A stretch of 47,158 nucleotides of DNA, from positions 1 to 47,158 of the forward strand of contig LNET01000066.1 of assembly GCA_001464055.1 (NCBI GenBank), in the 5' to 3' direction. How positions within the stretch are numbered: the stretch's first letter is position 1; every line of letters begins with the position of its first letter. Made by a program: the position numbers and the translations under genes. This document shows, piece by piece, positions 20,437 through 31,532 of this stretch. Below the pieces are notes generated by a model, which was given only the letters and a program-made list of their open reading frames with translations, made no database searches and had not been told where the DNA came from. The stretch is from Burkholderiales bacterium Ga0077543 (GTDB lineage Bacteria; Pseudomonadota; Gammaproteobacteria; Burkholderiales; Burkholderiaceae_C).

Positions 20437-21051
20437 TCAACTCAGCCAGTCCAGCAGCGGCTGCCATTGCGCCAGGTCACGCTCCACCCGGCTGGGCGCC
20501 ACGTCCCACAGGGTCAGGCCGCGGGCGGCCAGTTGCACATAGTTCTGCGTGTCGCGCAATTCCGTCACCACCGGCAGCTTCAGCGTTGCCAGGTACTGGT
20601 GCAACTGTTCGCTGGCCCTGGTGTGGTCGCGCACTCGCATGCCCACCAGACCCAGCTTGACGTCGCCTGCACGCTTGTGAGCGCGCAGTTCGGCGACGAA
20701 GGCGTGGGTGGCCTGGATGTCGAACAAGCTGGGCTGCAGCGGCACCAGCAGCCTGTCGGCAATCTTCAGCACGGCGTCAAGGCGTTTGCCGTGCAGGCCG
20801 GCGGGGGTGTCCAGCACGACATGGCTGGTGCCCTTGGGCGGGCGCACCACGTCGTTGGCGGCAAGGTCCCAGCCGCGGATCGGTGGCAGCTGCGGCGGGC
20901 GCAGGCCCAGCCACTGCCTGCTGGACTGCTGGCGGTCGACGTCGCCGAGCATCACCGCGTGGCCGGCGGCGGCCAGCGCGCCGGCCAGGTTGGTGGCCAG
21001 GGTGCTCTTGCCGACACCGCCCTTGGGGTTGGCGACCACGATCACGGGCAT
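20437..21051 (-). CDS. ParA-family ATPase
   Basis: A 204-residue deviant-Walker ATPase. Residues 1-20 hold VVANPKGGVGKSTLATNLA (Walker A with the signature Lys), then LGDVDRQQSS (Walker A') and VVLDTPAGL (Walker B, near residue 80). ParA proteins position DNA or protein cargo. The short length and lack of an N-terminal HTH or adjacent parB suggest an orphan ParA rather than a chromosome- or plasmid-partition system. I chose the ATG at 21051, directly before the conserved strand; GGAG lies about 9 nt upstream. Confidence 0.9.
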   Translation of the reverse strand: MPVIVVANPKGGVGKSTLATNLAGALAAAGHAVMLGDVDRQQSSRQWLGLRPPQLPPIRGWDLAANDVVRPPKGTSHVVLDTPAGLHGKRLDAVLKIADRLLVPLQPSLFDIQATHAFVAELRAHKRAGDVKLGLVGMRVRDHTRASEQLHQYLATLKLPVVTELRDTQNYVQLAARGLTLWDVAPSRVERDLAQWQPLLDWLS

Positions 21052-21098
21052 GGGGTTCTCCTGAGGCGCTGTGCAATGGTAGCGAGGCCGGCGGCGCC

Positions 21099-21881
21099 TC
21101 AGCTCAGCCCGTCCCACAGCAATTTCAGCCCGGTGAGCAGCATGCCCGCATACGCCACGCGGTAAAACACCATCGGGCTCATCCGCGACAGCAGCCGCAC
21201 GCCCAGCCAGACACCGAGCGGAGCCAGCGGCATCAGCAGCAGCGAGGTGGCCATGTTGCGCAGGTCGATCAGGCCCAGCATCGCGTAAGGACCCCATTTG
21301 GCCAGGTTCACTGCGGCGAAAAACACCGCCAGGGTGGCACTCAGGACCCGCGGGCTCAAGCCCAGCGGCAGGGTGTAGGCGCTGATCGGCGGGCCGCCGG
21401 CATGCGCGACGAAGCTGGTGAAACCCGCAGCCGTAGCGCAGGCCGGCCCCAGCCAAGGGCGCGGCGGGCGGCCATCGGCGCGGGGTCTGAACAGCAGGCG
21501 CTGCGCCAGGAAGGCCAGAGTCATCGCCCCGACGATGCCGGCCACCGCCTTGACCGAAAGCAGGCCGAAGCCCACCCAGCCCAGCACGATGCCCGCCAGC
21601 CCCCAAGGCACCAGCCGCCGAACCAGGGCTCGGTCGCGGTCGGCCCACAGCTGCTGCAGGCCGGTGGCGTCCATCACCAGCAGCAGCGGCAGCAGGATGG
21701 CAGCCGCCTGCGGCACCGGCATCGTCAGCGCCAGCAGAGGCACGGCCAGCGAGCCGAAGCCGCTGGCAAAGCCGCTCTTGGCCAGCCCCGTCATCAGCAC
21801 CGCAGGCACCGCGACGGCATAGAACCAGGGGTCGTTGACGACCGCGCCGCTGCGCCAGAGTTCGACCAGGAATTCAGGCAA
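21099..21881 (-). CDS. TauE/SafE (TSUP) family permease
   Basis: An integral membrane protein of about 260 residues with around eight hydrophobic helices and the family features [19 protein letters not shown] (near residue 30) and [23 protein letters not shown] (near 145). TSUP proteins export or import sulfonates, sulfite or other small organic anions; the substrate here is unknown. The likely start is the TTG at 21881, overlapping the nitroreductase 3' end by 8 nt; the frame stays open to 22025 but that part is antisense-like coding of the nitroreductase. The pair is probably co-transcribed. Confidence 0.85.
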   Translation of the reverse strand: MPEFLVELWRSGAVVNDPWFYAVAVPAVLMTGLAKSGFASGFGSLAVPLLALTMPVPQAAAILLPLLLVMDATGLQQLWADRDRALVRRLVPWGLAGIVLGWVGFGLLSVKAVAGIVGAMTLAFLAQRLLFRPRADGRPPRPWLGPACATAAGFTSFVAHAGGPPISAYTLPLGLSPRVLSATLAVFFAAVNLAKWGPYAMLGLIDLRNMATSLLLMPLAPLGVWLGVRLLSRMSPMVFYRVAYAGMLLTGLKLLWDGLS

Positions 21882-22449
21882 GCTGGCAGGCTTCCTCAAA
21901 GGCCAGACGCGGGCTGCGCGGGAAGACCTTGGCCGGGTCGCCGTGTCCCAGCGAGCAGACGAAGTTCGTCTTGACCTGGGTGCCAGCCCAGAACGCGGCG
22001 TCCAGGGCGCTGGCGTCGAAACCACTCATCGGCCCGCAGCCCAGGCCGAGCGCGCGCGCAGCCAGCATCAGATAGGCGCCCTGCAGCGAGGAGTTGCGGA
22101 AGGCCGTGGCCTGGATCATGGCTTCGTTGCCGACGAACCAGCTCTTGGCGTCGGCATGCGGAAACAGCTGCGGCAGCTTGTCGTAGAACGCCATGTCCAT
22201 GCCAATGATGGCCGTCACCGGCGCCTGCGCCACCTTGGCCTTGTTGCCTTCGGACATGCAGCCCACGAGACGTGCCCTGGCCTCGGCGCTGCGCACGAAG
22301 ATCACCCGCGCCGGGCTGCAGTTGGCCGAAGTCGGGCCCCATTGGTACATCTCGTACAGCTGGCGCAGCGTGGCGTCGGAAACGGGCGTGGGCAGCCAGC
22401 CGTTCTGGGTGCGGGCGTCGGTGAACAGCTGCTCGGTGGTGATCTGCAT
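21874..22449 (-). CDS. Nitroreductase-family protein (RutE/HadB-like)
   Basis: The 191-residue FMN-dependent oxidoreductase shows [33 protein letters not shown] (FMN site, near residue 35), [24 protein letters not shown] (near 130) and [10 protein letters not shown]. This pattern is that of the malonic-semialdehyde-reductase/RutE group of nitroreductases. No rut pyrimidine-degradation genes are near, so the substrate is left open. The ATG at 22449 starts the conserved part. It is divergent from the DUF1841 gene with a 45-nt gap. Confidence 0.9.
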   Translation of the reverse strand: MQITTEQLFTDARTQNGWLPTPVSDATLRQLYEMYQWGPTSANCSPARVIFVRSAEARARLVGCMSEGNKAKVAQAPVTAIIGMDMAFYDKLPQLFPHADAKSWFVGNEAMIQATAFRNSSLQGAYLMLAARALGLGCGPMSGFDASALDAAFWAGTQVKTNFVCSLGHGDPAKVFPRSPRLAFEEACQLA

Positions 22450-22494
22450 GGTGTCGGTAAGGCCAAGGGTTGAGAAGACCCGGACAATACGCGC

Positions 22495-22926
22495 ATGTTC
22501 CAGCCCTCGCAGCACGACGTGCGCCGCTTCTTCTGCGGCACCCATGCCCGCCAGCGCCAGGGCCTTCCGCTCGACCCGATGCAGAGCCTGGCCGCACGCT
22601 GGATCGACGAACACCCCGAATACCACGCCGAACTGGCCGACGAACCCGCGGCGCTGGCGGCCGTCTACACCGTCGACGAAGGCCGCACCAACCCGTTCCT
22701 GCATCTGGCCATGCACCTGTCCATCACCGAGCAGGTCGCCATCGACCAGCCCAGCGGCATCCGCCAGGCAGTGGACCTGCTGGCCGCCCGCCGGAATTCC
22801 CTGCACACTGCCCATCACGAGGTGATGGAGTGCCTGGGCGAGATGATCTGGGCCAGCCAGCGCAGCGGGCTGCCACCCGACGGGCAGGCCTACATCCAGG
22901 CGGTACGCCAGCGCGCCACGCGTTGA
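22495..22926 (+). CDS. DUF1841 family protein
   Basis: A 143-residue protein that starts [20 protein letters not shown] and continues with [29 protein letters not shown] and [15 protein letters not shown]. These match the DUF1841 pattern found in beta- and gammaproteobacteria. The function is unknown; the conserved His and Glu residues ([21 protein letters not shown]) could suggest a metal or catalytic site, but that is speculation. It is soluble, with no signal peptide. Confidence 0.88.
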   Translation: MFQPSQHDVRRFFCGTHARQRQGLPLDPMQSLAARWIDEHPEYHAELADEPAALAAVYTVDEGRTNPFLHLAMHLSITEQVAIDQPSGIRQAVDLLAARRNSLHTAHHEVMECLGEMIWASQRSGLPPDGQAYIQAVRQRATR

Positions 22927-22944
22927 GCCGCCCCGCCCTGGTCC

Positions 22945-24543
22945 TTACTTTGGTGCCACCGTCACCCAGGGCACTTCCAGCCAGTTGTCGGCGCGGTGCA
23001 CGGCCGTGACGTTGCTGCGCGCAGCCCAGGGAATCACCTGCCGGTGCAGCGGGATGGTGTGGACCTGCTCGCGCCATTCGCGCAGGGCCGCCCGCACCAG
23101 CTGTTCGCGCTTGGCCGGGTCGGCCTCGATGCTGCTCTGCGCGGCCAGCGCATCGAATTTCTCGTTGCGCACGTTGCCGTAGTTGTACTGACCCACGCCC
23201 TTGTCGCCGCGGATGCGCATCAGCGGCGTCATGCTGGTCTCGGCGTCGGTGATGGCCCCACCCCAGCCGTACATGAAGAGGCTGGTATCCAGCTTCTCGA
23301 GCTTCGGGAAATAGGTCGTGCGCGGCATCGCGTTGACGCGCACCTTCACCTTCAGCTGCGCCCACATGCTGGCCAGCGCGATGCAGATCTCCTCGTCGTT
23401 GATGTAGCGGTTGTTCGGGCAGTCCAGGGTGATCTCGAAGCCGTCGGGGTAGCCGGCCTCGGCCATCAGTGCGCGCGCCCGGGCCAGGTCGAAGGGGAAG
23501 CGACTTTCGATCGTCGGGTCGTTGTAGGCCCCGGCCGGTGAAGGCGTGTTCCCGCCTGTGGGCGCACTCTGGCCGTTCAGCAGCCGCGTGCGGATGGCCT
23601 CGATGTCGATGGCCTGGTAGAGCGCAAGGCGAACACGACGGTCCTTGAAAGGGTTCTTGTCGCCGGGCACCTTGGCGTAGAGCAGCTTGTCGCGGGCCTG
23701 GTCCATGCCCAGGAAGACGACACGGTTCTCGGGGCCTTCGATGATCTTCACGCCGCTGGTGTTGCGCAGCCTGGCGATGTCGCGCGGCGCCGGGTCCAGC
23801 ACGAAGTCGATTTCGCCACTGACCAGGGCTGCCAGGCGGGTGGCGTCGTTGGCAATCGGGGTGTAGACGATCTCCTGCACATTGCCTTCGAACTTGCCCC
23901 ACCACGCCGGGTTGCGCTTGAAGGTGGTCTTGATGCCGGGCTGGCGCTGCACCAGGATGAAGGCACCCGTGCCATTGGCGTTGAAGGAAGCGAAGCTCTC
24001 TTCCCTGTTCTTGAAGTCGAGCGGGCGCGTGACCTTGTTCTTTTCGCTCCAGGCGCGGCTCATCACCGGGATCGTGCTCAGGTGCTGCAGGAAGACCGGA
24101 TTCACGCGCTCGAGCTTGAAGTCCACCGTCAGCGGGTCCACCGCGGTGGCCGTGCCCAGGGCGTTGGCGTACACGTTCAGCTGCGAGGTCGGTTCCTTCG
24201 CGCGCTGCAAGGTGAACACCACGTCGTCGGCGGTGAAAGGGCTGCCGTCATGGAACTTCACGTTCGGTCTCAGCTTGAAGCGCCAGGCCAGCGGCCCGGT
24301 CTGCTGCCAGCTGAGCGCCAGGCGCGGGCCCAGGTTCAGCTGACGGTCGCGGTCGACCAGGGCTTCATAGACCTGACCGTTGATCTGGTTGGTCAGGCTT
24401 TCGTTCTGCGAATGCGGGTCCATCGTCTGGGCGTCGCCCTGGCTGGCCCAGCGCAGGGTCTGGGCCTGGGCCTGGGCCGACAAGGTCAGGCCGGCGGCCA
24501 GTGCACTGGCCAGCAGTACGCGCACGATCGAAGACTTCATCAA
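22945..24543 (-). CDS. ABC transporter periplasmic binding protein (peptide/nickel type, SBP_bac_5)
   Basis: A 532-residue extracytoplasmic binding protein of the DppA/OppA family. It has a signal peptide at residues 1-28 (MMKSSIVRVLL through ending AQAQA). Family features include LRWASQGDAQTMDPHSQNE, FKLRPNVKFHDGSPFTADDVV (near 100) and WWGKFEGNVQEI. It would deliver oligopeptides or similar ligands to an inner-membrane ABC permease, but no permease or ATPase genes are adjacent. A stem of regulatory sequence may lie in the 56-nt gap upstream of it. The start is one of two tandem ATGs. Confidence 0.93.
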   Translation of the reverse strand: MMKSSIVRVLLASALAAGLTLSAQAQAQTLRWASQGDAQTMDPHSQNESLTNQINGQVYEALVDRDRQLNLGPRLALSWQQTGPLAWRFKLRPNVKFHDGSPFTADDVVFTLQRAKEPTSQLNVYANALGTATAVDPLTVDFKLERVNPVFLQHLSTIPVMSRAWSEKNKVTRPLDFKNREESFASFNANGTGAFILVQRQPGIKTTFKRNPAWWGKFEGNVQEIVYTPIANDATRLAALVSGEIDFVLDPAPRDIARLRNTSGVKIIEGPENRVVFLGMDQARDKLLYAKVPGDKNPFKDRRVRLALYQAIDIEAIRTRLLNGQSAPTGGNTPSPAGAYNDPTIESRFPFDLARARALMAEAGYPDGFEITLDCPNNRYINDEEICIALASMWAQLKVKVRVNAMPRTTYFPKLEKLDTSLFMYGWGGAITDAETSMTPLMRIRGDKGVGQYNYGNVRNEKFDALAAQSSIEADPAKREQLVRAALREWREQVHTIPLHRQVIPWAARSNVTAVHRADNWLEVPWVTVAPK

Positions 24544-24599
24544 AACTCCCGGCTGATTCGCTCAACCGTCGAGTTTAGGCAAACACTCGGCGGACCGGC

Positions 24600-25871
24600 T
24601 CAGCCCATACCCGGCCGACCGTTGCGACGAATCACTGCGGGGTCGGCCCAGAGCTCATTGATCTGGGGGAAGCGCAGGTCGCCGCCCGCCTCGCGACCGA
24701 TGATCCGGTCGCCCGAAGCCGGACTGGACAAGTCCAGCAGCTGCGGTGTGATCGGCAGATCGGACCGCGTCGAGAAGAACGTGCGAACGATGGGTGACAC
24801 CAGCGCCGCAGGGTTCTGTTCGACGACCACGGCCAGGCGTCCGGATTCGAGCCTGACGAGCGAGCCGACGGGGTAGATGCCCAGGCTCTTGACAAAGGCG
24901 CCGAACAGCAAGGGGTCGAAATGCCCCTTCCAGCCGGCCATCTGGGCAATGCTTTCGGCCGGGTCCCAACCCAGCTTGTAGGGGCGGTTGCTGGTGATGG
25001 CGTCGTAGACGTCGCAAATGGCGCCCATGCGCGCCACCTGACTGATGTCGGCGCCAGGCAGGCGGTGGGGATAGCCGGTGCCGTCCATGCGCTCGTGGTG
25101 ATGCAGCACCACGTCGAGCACGGCCGGGCTGGCGCCTTGGCCGTCCACCAGCAGCGCGTGGCCGCGTTCGGGGTGCGTGCGCATGACCGCAAATTCATCT
25201 TCCGTCAGCCTGCCCGGCTTGTTCAGGACGTCCATGGGCATCACCGCCTTGCCCACGTCATGCATGAGTCCGGCCAGCCCGGCCTCGCGCCGCTGCGCTT
25301 CGTCCAGCCCGATCTGCCGACCCAGTGCCACCATCAGCGCACATACCGCCACCGAATGCATGTAGCTGTAGTCGTCCTGCGTCTTCAGCCTGGCCAGGCT
25401 GACCAGGGCCCCGGGATTGCGCTGGACCGAGTCGGCGATCTCGGCCACCAGCGGCAAGGCCCCCTCAGCATCGACGGCTCGGCCCATGCGCGCCTCGTTG
25501 AACATCGACACCACGGCAGCGCGGCCCCGGTTGCAGATGGCCGCCGCCTGAAGCAACTCTTCCTCCAGGCTGCGCGTGGCTGCTGCCGGCGAAACGGCCA
25601 CAGCCGCCGAGCCGGAGGCTGGCAGGCGCGGGGCTGCTGCCTGCGCTGGCATGGAAGCAGGCGGTGTGGTCGCTTCGGGCAGAGCGACGTCGAGGCCGAG
25701 CGCGGGGTCGATCCAGACCTCGAGGACGGCGCTCTCGCTCAGCTTGCGCAGGTCGGCGGGGTCCTTGATGACGAACTTCGTGCGCCAGAAAGGGTGGCTC
25801 ATCCACGGGCCTTCCAGCGCATGCAGGTGCATCCCGACGCGCAACTGGCTGACAGGGATCTTTTTGAGCAT
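24600..25871 (-). CDS. HD-GYP cyclic-di-GMP phosphodiesterase with DUF3391
   Basis: A 423-residue protein. The N-terminus ([21 protein letters not shown]) is the DUF3391 domain typical of HD-GYP proteins. The metal-dependent HD-GYP domain runs from about 165, with [27 protein letters not shown] (the HD pair), [19 protein letters not shown] (HHExxDGxGYP) and [15 protein letters not shown]. It should hydrolyse c-di-GMP and so favour motile over sessile states. It has no receiver or sensor domain. It is divergent from nadC, with an 84-96 nt promoter gap. Confidence 0.94.
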   Translation of the reverse strand: MLKKIPVSQLRVGMHLHALEGPWMSHPFWRTKFVIKDPADLRKLSESAVLEVWIDPALGLDVALPEATTPPASMPAQAAAPRLPASGSAAVAVSPAAATRSLEEELLQAAAICNRGRAAVVSMFNEARMGRAVDAEGALPLVAEIADSVQRNPGALVSLARLKTQDDYSYMHSVAVCALMVALGRQIGLDEAQRREAGLAGLMHDVGKAVMPMDVLNKPGRLTEDEFAVMRTHPERGHALLVDGQGASPAVLDVVLHHHERMDGTGYPHRLPGADISQVARMGAICDVYDAITSNRPYKLGWDPAESIAQMAGWKGHFDPLLFGAFVKSLGIYPVGSLVRLESGRLAVVVEQNPAALVSPIVRTFFSTRSDLPITPQLLDLSSPASGDRIIGREAGGDLRFPQINELWADPAVIRRNGRPGMG

Positions 25872-25967
25872 TCGGGGGACGAGTCAGATGCTCGTCAAGC
25901 AAGATCCCGCATTTATCGGCACTGCCATCAAAAAGCTTGAATCCGGGACGGGCCTATGCTTGCAGCC

Positions 25968-26864
25968 ATGACAGAAGTCGACAACCCCCTAAAGAATGAG
26001 TCTTTGCGCGAAGCCCTGGCGCGCAACGTGCGCGATGCCCTGAACGAGGACATCGGGCGCGGCGACTGGACGGCGCAACTCGTGCCGGCAGGCCGCCGCG
26101 CCCATGCCAAGGTCGTGCTCAAGGAAGAAGCCATCCTGTGCGGCAGACCCTGGTTCGACGCCTGTTTTCGCACATTGGACCCCTTGGCCAGCATCGACTG
26201 GGCCATCAGTGAAGGCGCGCGCGCCAGCGCTGGCAGCGTGGTCTGCCAGATCGATGCCGACGCCCGCGCCCTGCTCAGCGCCGAACGACCGGCCTTGAAC
26301 TTCCTGCAGACGCTTTCGGCGGTTGCGACCACCACGCGCCTGTACGTCGACGCCATCGCCGGGCTGTCGCCGAACCCGCGCGGCTGCGTGGTGCTGGACA
26401 CGCGCAAAACCCTGCCCGGGCTGCGCCAGGCCCAGAAATACGCAGTGCGCACCGGCGGCGGTCGCAACCAGCGCATGGCGCTCTGGGACGGCATCCTCAT
26501 CAAGGAGAACCACATTGCCGCGGCCGGCGGCATCGGCGCGGCGCTGCAGGCAGCCTTTGCCCTGGATTCGGGCGTTCCGGTGCAGGTGGAGGTGGAGGAC
26601 CTGGCTGAGCTTGAAGAGGCCTTGACCCATGGCGCCAGCAGCGTGCTGCTGGACGACTTCAGCCTCGACGACATGCATGCAGCCTATGCGCTGAACGCGG
26701 CCCGGGCACAGCCTGCCTTGCTGGAAGTGTCGGGCGGGATCGACCTGGACAGCATCCGCGCCGTTGCCGCCACGGGCGTGGACCGCATCTCGGTAGGCAA
26801 GCTGACCAAGGACGTGCGCGCCATCGACCTGTCGCTGAGAGTGCTGCCCACCACGCCGGCATGA
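25968..26864 (+). CDS. nadC: Nicotinate-nucleotide pyrophosphorylase (quinolinate phosphoribosyltransferase)
   Basis: NadC makes nicotinate mononucleotide from quinolinate and PRPP in NAD synthesis. The 298-residue protein contains [31 protein letters not shown] (near residue 105), [11 protein letters not shown] (near 145) and [20 protein letters not shown] (near 165). The ending [25 protein letters not shown] is typical. I prefer the ATG at 25968; one at 25956 adds four residues. Its stop overlaps the start of the copper ATPase (ATGATG). Confidence 0.95.
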   Translation: MTEVDNPLKNESLREALARNVRDALNEDIGRGDWTAQLVPAGRRAHAKVVLKEEAILCGRPWFDACFRTLDPLASIDWAISEGARASAGSVVCQIDADARALLSAERPALNFLQTLSAVATTTRLYVDAIAGLSPNPRGCVVLDTRKTLPGLRQAQKYAVRTGGGRNQRMALWDGILIKENHIAAAGGIGAALQAAFALDSGVPVQVEVEDLAELEEALTHGASSVLLDDFSLDDMHAAYALNAARAQPALLEVSGGIDLDSIRAVAATGVDRISVGKLTKDVRAIDLSLRVLPTTPA

Positions 26865-29395
26865 TGGCCACGCCACTGCAGTTGCCCATTGCCGGCATGA
26901 CCTGCGCTTCCTGCGCGGGCCGGGTGGAAAAGGCGCTGCGCGGCGTGCCGGGTGTAGCCCGGGTCGACGTCAACCTGGCCCTGGAAAACGCCCGCATCAC
27001 GGCCGAATCCGGCCAAGCGCCGTCGACCGAGGCCCTGCTGGCGGCCGTGCAGCGCGCCGGCTACGAGGTGCCGCAGCGCACTTGGCAACTGCAGGTGGCC
27101 GACATGACCTGCGCCTCATGCGTCGGCCGGGTCGAGAAGGCGCTGTCGAAGCTGCCTGGCGTCCTGGCTGCCAGTGTCAATCTGGCAACCGAGCAGGCTC
27201 AAGTCACGGCGCTGGCCGACGTGCCCGTGGAGATGCTGCTGGCCGCGGTCACACAGGCCGGCTACGGTGCCCGGGTCCGCCCGGAACCTGTGGCCGGAGC
27301 CGGCACGAACCCGGAAGCCGAAGCCGCACCCGCCACGCACCGCAGCGGTCTGAGCGAGGGCCAGGCGGTGGTGCTGGCCAGCGTGCTGACCCTGCCACTG
27401 GTGGCGCCGATGCTGGCCATGCCTTTCGGCGTGCACGCCATGCCCCCCGGCTGGCTGCAGCTGCTGCTGGCCGGCGTGGTTCAGGTTTACCTGGGTCGGC
27501 GTTTCTATCGGGCGGGCTGGTTAGCGCTGCGCGCCGGCGCCGGCAACATGGACCTGCTGGTCGCCCTGGGCACCTCGGCAGCCTTCGGCCTGAGCGTGGC
27601 GCTGCTGCTGCGCCACGGCAGCCAGCCCGGCATGCCGCACTTGTACTTCGAAGCCTCGGCCAGCGTCATCACGCTGGTACTGCTGGGCAAGTGGCTGGAA
27701 GGCCGCGCCAAACGCCAGACCACGGCCGCGATCAGGGCGCTGAACGCGCTGCGCCCGGCCAGCGCGCGGGTGCTGCGCGAAGGCGCCGAAGTCGAACTTC
27801 CGCTGCACGAAGTGCGGGTGGGTGACCGGGTGAACGTGCGCCCGGGCGAACGCATCGCGGTGGACGGCCGCATCGACAGCGGCCGCAGCCATGTCGACGA
27901 ATCCCTCATCACCGGCGAGAGCCTGCCCGTGGCCAAGGGCCCGGGCGACCGCGTCACCGGTGGCGCCATCAACGGCGAAGGGGCGCTGACGGTGCAGACC
28001 CTGGCTGTGGGTGCCGAGACGACGCTGGCGCGCATCGTGCGCCTGGTCGAAAACGCTCAGGCCGGCAAGGCGCCTGTGCAACGGCTGGTGGACCGGGTCA
28101 GCGCGGTGTTCGTGCCGGTGGTGCTGGGCATCGCCCTGCTCACGCTGGGTGGCTGGCTCGTTGCAGGGGCGAACTGGGAAGAGGCGGTGATCCATGCGGT
28201 GTCGGTGCTCGTCATCGCCTGCCCCTGCGCGCTGGGGCTGGCCACGCCCACGGCCATCATGGTCGGCACCGGGGCGGCGGCGCGGCACGGCATCCTCATC
28301 AAGGACGCAGCAGCGCTGGAACAGGCACATCGCGTCAGCACGGTCGCCTTCGACAAGACCGGTACGCTGACCGCCGGCCAGCCCACGCTGGTGGCCACGC
28401 TGCCGGCCAGCGGGCTGGACAGCGACGAACTGCTGCGTCTGGCCGCGGCCTTGCAGCTCAGCAGCGAACACCCCCTGGCGCGTGCCGTGCTGGCCCAGGC
28501 CGCAGCGCGCGGCCTGCAGCCGCCGGCCGTGACCGACGCCACCGCCCTGCCTGGCCGCGGCTTGCAGGCCCGGCTGGAAGGCCGGATGCTGGCCCTGGGC
28601 AGCACCCGGCTGCTGCAGGAAAGCGGCGCCGATGCCGGGCCGCTGGCAACCGAAGGCGAAAGGCTGGCCGGCATCGGGCGCACGGTGTCCTGGCTGATCG
28701 ACACAGGCAGCGACAAAGGCTCCGACACCGGTGCGCTGCCCGGCCAGGGCAGTGCAGCGGAACCCCGGCGTGCGGCCCGCGTGCTGGGCCTGCTGGCCTT
28801 CGGCGACACCCTCAAGCCCGGCGCCGCCGCTGCCGTGGCCCGGCTGCAGGCGCTGGGTGTGAAGACCGTGCTGCTGACAGGCGACAACCGCGGCAGCGCC
28901 GAGGCCGTGGCGGGCAGCCTGGGCATCACCGAAGTGCGCGCCGACGTCCTGCCGGCCGACAAGGCCGCAGCCGTGCAGGCCCTGCGTGCGGCGGGCGAGG
29001 TCGTGGCGATGGTCGGCGATGGCATCAACGACGCCCCGGCGCTGGCCGCGGCCGATGTCGGCATCGCCATGGCCACCGGCACCGACGTGGCGATGGAAAC
29101 CGCCGGCATCACGCTGATGCAGGGCGACCCCGAGCGGGTCGCCGACGCGCTGGACATCTCGCGCCGCACCTATGCCACGCTCAAGCGCGGCCTGTTCTGG
29201 GCCTTTGCCTACAACGTGGTGGGCCTGCCATTGGCCGCCTTCGGCTTTCTGAGCCCGGTGTTCGCCGGCGCGGCGATGGCGCTTTCCAGTGTCAGTGTGG
29301 TGGCCAATGCGCTGCTGCTGCGGCGCTGGCAGCCCCCGCCGCGCAGCGCGATGACTGGCCCGCAGGTGACAGCGGCCGAGCCGCGCGTCGCGTAA
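26861..29395 (+). CDS. copA: Copper-translocating P1B-type ATPase
   Basis: The 844-residue protein exports Cu(I) at the inner membrane using ATP. It has two N-terminal heavy-metal-associated domains with [14 protein letters not shown] (near residue 13) and [14 protein letters not shown] (near 82). Eight membrane helices follow, with the metal-site CPC in [15 protein letters not shown] (near 455). The phosphorylation motif is [11 protein letters not shown] (near 500), with HP in SSEHPLA and the hinge [19 protein letters not shown]. The CPC motif and double CASC domains indicate copper or silver rather than zinc. It overlaps nadC by 4 nt; no CueR-type regulator is adjacent. Confidence 0.94.
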   Translation: MMATPLQLPIAGMTCASCAGRVEKALRGVPGVARVDVNLALENARITAESGQAPSTEALLAAVQRAGYEVPQRTWQLQVADMTCASCVGRVEKALSKLPGVLAASVNLATEQAQVTALADVPVEMLLAAVTQAGYGARVRPEPVAGAGTNPEAEAAPATHRSGLSEGQAVVLASVLTLPLVAPMLAMPFGVHAMPPGWLQLLLAGVVQVYLGRRFYRAGWLALRAGAGNMDLLVALGTSAAFGLSVALLLRHGSQPGMPHLYFEASASVITLVLLGKWLEGRAKRQTTAAIRALNALRPASARVLREGAEVELPLHEVRVGDRVNVRPGERIAVDGRIDSGRSHVDESLITGESLPVAKGPGDRVTGGAINGEGALTVQTLAVGAETTLARIVRLVENAQAGKAPVQRLVDRVSAVFVPVVLGIALLTLGGWLVAGANWEEAVIHAVSVLVIACPCALGLATPTAIMVGTGAAARHGILIKDAAALEQAHRVSTVAFDKTGTLTAGQPTLVATLPASGLDSDELLRLAAALQLSSEHPLARAVLAQAAARGLQPPAVTDATALPGRGLQARLEGRMLALGSTRLLQESGADAGPLATEGERLAGIGRTVSWLIDTGSDKGSDTGALPGQGSAAEPRRAARVLGLLAFGDTLKPGAAAAVARLQALGVKTVLLTGDNRGSAEAVAGSLGITEVRADVLPADKAAAVQALRAAGEVVAMVGDGINDAPALAAADVGIAMATGTDVAMETAGITLMQGDPERVADALDISRRTYATLKRGLFWAFAYNVVGLPLAAFGFLSPVFAGAAMALSSVSVVANALLLRRWQPPPRSAMTGPQVTAAEPRVA

Positions 29396-29406
29396 TCTCG
29401 CGCGCC

Positions 29407-30348
29407 ATGTCCGACACTCTGACCGCTTACGCTGAACGCCGCCCCGCCACCGACCGCTGGCTGCCCGTGCGCGGCCTGCGCTATCACTTGCGCTGCTGGG
29501 GCAGCCCGGCACAGGCCACGCCCGAAAAGCCGCCGCTGGTGCTGATGCACGGCTGGATGGACGTGGCGGCCTCGTTCCAGTTCATGGTCGACGCGCTGCA
29601 CGCCATGGAAGGCGAGAGCCGCTACATCGTCGCCGCCGACTGGCGCGGTTTCGGCCTGACCGACACCCCGCCCGGCGACAGCTACTGGTTCCCCGATTAC
29701 CTGGGCGACCTGGACGCCTTGCTCGACATCGTGCTGGCCGGATGCCCGGCCGTGCAGCAGCTCGACCTGCTGGGTCACAGCATGGGCGGCAACGTCGTGA
29801 TGAGCTACGCTGCGCTGCGCCCGCAGCGCATCCGCAGGCTCGTCAACCTGGAGGGCTTCGGCATGCCGCGCACCGAGCCCGCCCAGGCGCCGCAGCGCCT
29901 GCTGCAGTGGCTGGACGAGTTGAAGCAGCCAGCCCAACTGCGCGACTACGACAGCGTGCAGGCCGTGGCCGACCGGCTGATGAAGAACAACCCGCTGCTG
30001 CCCTCTGACAAGGCAGTCTGGTTGGCCCCGCACTGGTCGCGCCAGGGTGCCGACGGCCGCTGGCACATCCTGGGCGACCCGGCGCACAAGCGCGTCAACC
30101 CGATGCTCTACCAGGTGGAGGAGGTGCTGGCCGCCTGGCGCCAGATCCAGGCACCGGTGCTGTGGGTCGAGGGCGACCAGACCGACGTGGCCAAGTGGTG
30201 GGGCAAGCGCTACACCCGGGCCGAGTTCGAGACCCGGCTGGCCGTGGTTCCCTTCGTCAGGCGGGCCATGCTTTCGCCCTGCGGCCACATGCTGCACCAC
30301 GACCAGCCCGGGCCGCTGGCGCAGCAGGTGCTGGAGCACCTGGGCTGA
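29407..30348 (+). CDS. Alpha/beta hydrolase
   Basis: A 313-residue alpha/beta-hydrolase-fold enzyme. The oxyanion region is LVLMHGWMDVAASFQFMVDAL (near residue 40). The nucleophile elbow is LLGHSMGGNVVMSYAAL (Ser near 123), preceded by AADWRGFGLTD. A late histidine in CGHMLHHDQPG (near 300) completes the triad, with the acid probably in VEGDQTDV. Substrate unknown. It lies 11 nt after copA and 23 nt before prfB, so it could be part of a longer transcript. Confidence 0.9.
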   Translation: MSDTLTAYAERRPATDRWLPVRGLRYHLRCWGSPAQATPEKPPLVLMHGWMDVAASFQFMVDALHAMEGESRYIVAADWRGFGLTDTPPGDSYWFPDYLGDLDALLDIVLAGCPAVQQLDLLGHSMGGNVVMSYAALRPQRIRRLVNLEGFGMPRTEPAQAPQRLLQWLDELKQPAQLRDYDSVQAVADRLMKNNPLLPSDKAVWLAPHWSRQGADGRWHILGDPAHKRVNPMLYQVEEVLAAWRQIQAPVLWVEGDQTDVAKWWGKRYTRAEFETRLAVVPFVRRAMLSPCGHMLHHDQPGPLAQQVLEHLG

Positions 30349-30371
30349 CCCAGCGTGCCAAAATAGAGCAC

Positions 30372-31476
30372 ATGGACACTGAACAGATCAACTCGATCGG
30401 CACGCTGCTCGCCGACCTGAGCACCCGCACCCAGCAGCTCCGGGGGTATCTTTGACTACGACCGCAAAGCCCTGCGGCTGAACGAAGTCAACGCCGCGCT
30501 GGAAAACCCGGCGGTATGGAACGAACCCAAGCGGGCCCAGGAACTGGGGCGCGAGAAGAAGACGCTGGAAACCGTGGTCGAGACCATCGACCACCTGCAG
30601 AGCAACCTGTCCGACAACACCGAGCTCTACGAGATGAGCAAGGCCGACGGCGCCATGGACGATCTGGCTGCCATCGAGTCCGAAGCGCACAAGCTGCGTG
30701 AAATCGTCGAGAGCCTGGAATTCCGCCGCATGTTCAGCAACCCGGCCGACCCGGGCAACTGCTTCGTCGACATCCAGGCCGGCGCCGGTGGCACCGAGGC
30801 CTGCGACTGGGCCGGCATGCTGCTGCGCCAGTACTTGAAGTACGCCGAACGCAAGGGCTTCACCGCCACGCTGGAAGACGAAACCCCAGGTGACGTGGCC
30901 GGCATCAAGAGCGCCACGCTGAAGATCGAGGGCGACTACGCCTTTGGCCACCTGCGCACCGAAACCGGCGTGCACCGCCTGGTGCGCAAGAGCCCCTTCG
31001 ACAGCGCCGGCGGCCGCCACACCAGCTTTGCCAGCCTGTTCGTCTATCCGGAAGTCGACGACACGATCGAGATCGACATCAATCCGTCCGACGTGCGCAC
31101 CGACACCTTCCGCGCCAGTGGCGCCGGTGGCCAGCACATCAACAAGACCGATTCGGCGGTGCGCCTGACGCACATCCCTACCGGCATCGTCGTGCAGTGC
31201 CAGGACGGCCGCAGCCAGCACAGCAACCGCGACGTGGCCTGGAAGCGGCTGCGCTCGCGCCTGTACGACTTCGAGATGCGCAAGCAACTCGAAGCCCAGC
31301 AGAAGCTCGAAGACACCAAGACCGACGTCGGCTGGGGCCACCAGATCCGCAGCTACGTGCTCGACCAGAGCCGCATCAAGGACCTGCGCACCAACGTCGA
31401 GATCAGCAATACCCAGAAAGTGCTGGACGGTGACCTCGACCCGTTCATCGAAGCCAGCCTGAAACAGGGGCTCTGA
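30372..31476 (+). CDS. prfB: Peptide chain release factor 2 (programmed +1 frameshift)
   Basis: RF2 releases peptides at UGA and UAA stop codons. The first 27 codons end at the in-frame TGA at 30453-30455. The protein continues in the +1 frame from GAC at 30454 to a stop ending at 31476, giving 367 residues. The canonical shift site CGGGGGTATCTTTGAC is present, with an internal Shine-Dalgarno-like GGGGG and slippery CTT before TGA. The stop-recognition motif SPF (in [10 protein letters not shown]) and the catalytic GGQ (in [14 protein letters not shown]) are intact. Scarce RF2 lets the ribosome shift, so the gene is autoregulated. Confidence 0.97.
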
Positions 31477-31532
31477 CCGCCCTGCCCGGGGCCCCCGCCA
31501 GGGACACGGCCCCGCACGAACACGAGACACCC

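Noticed and set aside
20437..21051. Plasmid-type parABS system
   Set aside because: Only a lone ParA-like ATPase is present, among chromosomal genes, with no parB or centromere-like repeats.
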